Shown here: positions 5,923-6,436 of the stretch, one piece after another
Layout: each line of letters starts with the position of its first letter
How positions within the stretch are numbered: position 1 is the stretch's first letter
Position numbers and translations under genes: made by a program
The notes under the pieces: model-generated
Seen by the model: the letters and a program-made list of their open reading frames with translations, nothing else
The model's database searches: none
Told to the model about the DNA's origin: nothing
From: Candidatus Omnitrophota bacterium
Lineage (GTDB): Bacteria; Omnitrophota; Gorgyraeia; Gygaellales; Profunditerraquicolaceae
Direction of reading: 5' to 3'
Assembly: GCA_028714055.1 (NCBI GenBank)
Contig: JAQTNB010000072.1
Span: forward strand, 1 to 6,436
Length of the DNA: 6,436 nt

Positions 5923-6436
5923 ATGAGCAAAAAAGTTACTATTCACATTAACGACAAGGCCTACGAGGTTGATGAAGGCCAGACGATCATGCAGGCGGCG
6001 GATAAGCTGGGGTATCATATCCCGAGGCTTTGCTACCATCCGAAGCTCTCCATTGAAGGGGCCTGCCGCGTTTGCATCGTGGAAGTGGAAGGGATGAGGA
6101 ATTACGTGGCAAGCTGCGCATACCCGGTTGCCGAAGGGATGAAGATACGCACGCACACCAAGGAACTCAGGACTGCCAGGCGCGATATCGTGGAACTCAT
6201 CCTGGATAATCACCCCGAGGACTGCCATACCTGCGAGCGCGACGGAATATGCGAACTGCAGCGGCTCGCCTATGCCATGGGGATGCGCCACAGGCATTTT
6301 GAGGGTGAGCGGAAGAATTACGAGAAAGACCTTTCCTCCGCGTCGGTCATCAGGGACCCGAACAAATGCATCCTCTGCGGCAGGTGCGTTCGGATCTGTT
6401 CCGAGATACAAAAAGTGAATGCCCTGGGTTATGCGC
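5923..6436 (+). CDS. hydA: [FeFe]-hydrogenase large subunit, N-terminal part (HydA/HndD; 3' end outside window)
   Basis: The first 171 residues are visible and the frame is open at the window end. Three Fe-S modules appear in order: a plant-type 2Fe-2S domain with C37, C48, C51 and C65; a His-Cys 4Fe-4S motif H97, C101, C104 and C110 (HPEDCHTCERDGICELQ); and the first cluster of a ferredoxin domain with C149, C152, C155 and C159 (CILCGRCVRIC). This N-terminal set is shared by [FeFe]-hydrogenase HydA/HndD, NuoG and NAD-linked formate dehydrogenase. The FEGERK stretch before RDPNKCILCGRC, and the HndB and HydB-like partners upstream, favour the hydrogenase. The H-cluster motifs that would prove it lie downstream of the window. 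The start has an AAAGGA site at 5912-5917 and is 13 bases after the flavoprotein gene, so the genes are co-transcribed. It would be cytoplasmic and produce H2. Confidence 0.85.
   Translation, partial: MSKKVTIHINDKAYEVDEGQTIMQAADKLGYHIPRLCYHPKLSIEGACRVCIVEVEGMRNYVASCAYPVAEGMKIRTHTKELRTARRDIVELILDNHPEDCHTCERDGICELQRLAYAMGMRHRHFEGERKNYEKDLSSASVIRDPNKCILCGRCVRICSEIQKVNALGYA

Noticed and set aside
5896..6411. Minus-strand open frame of 171 codons opposite hydA
   Set aside because: It lies wholly opposite coding sequence with clear Fe-S motifs on the plus strand and has no recognisable domain. It is a shadow of codon use, as are the minus-strand frames at 1119-1679, 3448-4080 and 5360-5815.
5923..6436. 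NuoG of complex I or formate dehydrogenase alpha subunit as identity of the last gene
   Set aside because: The N-terminal Fe-S modules alone do not exclude these, but the HndB and HydB-type partners, the Rex operator, and the FEGERK/RDPNKCILCGRC stretch fit [FeFe]-hydrogenase better. It remains the main alternative because the catalytic domain is outside the window.

Overview
The window looks like a piece of chromosome from an anaerobic bacterium with a base composition a little above half G+C. Genes are tightly packed, all on the plus strand, and most have good Shine-Dalgarno sites. The gene content (radical SAM protein, rubrerythrin with a desulforedoxin-like protein, Rex, and a multi-subunit flavin/iron-sulfur hydrogenase module) fits a strictly anaerobic, hydrogen-metabolising fermenter or syntroph. 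My impression from the Rex and HndB sequence style is an uncultured lineage such as Omnitrophota or a relative in the PVC/Elusimicrobiota neighbourhood. That is inference from memory, and the phylum is not demonstrated.

Layout. (1) Positions 2-943 hold the 3' part of a radical SAM/SPASM-like gene whose start lies before the window. (2) A strong promoter (940-967) overlaps its stop codon and opens a three-gene unit: a 41-residue desulforedoxin-like protein (997-1122), rubrerythrin (1140-1718) and, with zero spacing, an ArsB/NhaD-superfamily membrane transporter (1719-2993). (3) The short intergenic region 2994-3094 carries a promoter (3035-3062) and a near-perfect Rex operator (3074-3091) directly before the rex start codon. 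(4) rex (3095-3727) is followed by hndB-like (3743-4099), hndC/hydB-like (4119-5909) and the 5' part of a hydA/hndD-like [FeFe]-hydrogenase large subunit (5923 to beyond the window end), with gaps of 13-19 bases. There is no stretch over 300 bases without a gene, and I saw no tRNA, rRNA, CRISPR array, insertion sequence or phage gene.

How the genes work together. The first complete unit is an oxygen/peroxide defence set: rubrerythrin reduces hydrogen peroxide, and the small iron protein could donate electrons to it. The second is a redox-homeostasis unit. Rex senses the NADH/NAD+ ratio and appears to control its own gene together with an NAD(H)-linked, probably electron-bifurcating hydrogenase: high NADH would release Rex and switch on hydrogen production to dispose of electrons. 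The most notable points are that the Rex operator occupies the expected ribosome-binding zone of rex, that the expected NuoE-like subunit is absent from the visible part of the hydrogenase operon, and that an uncharacterised ion transporter is coupled to the rubrerythrin unit.
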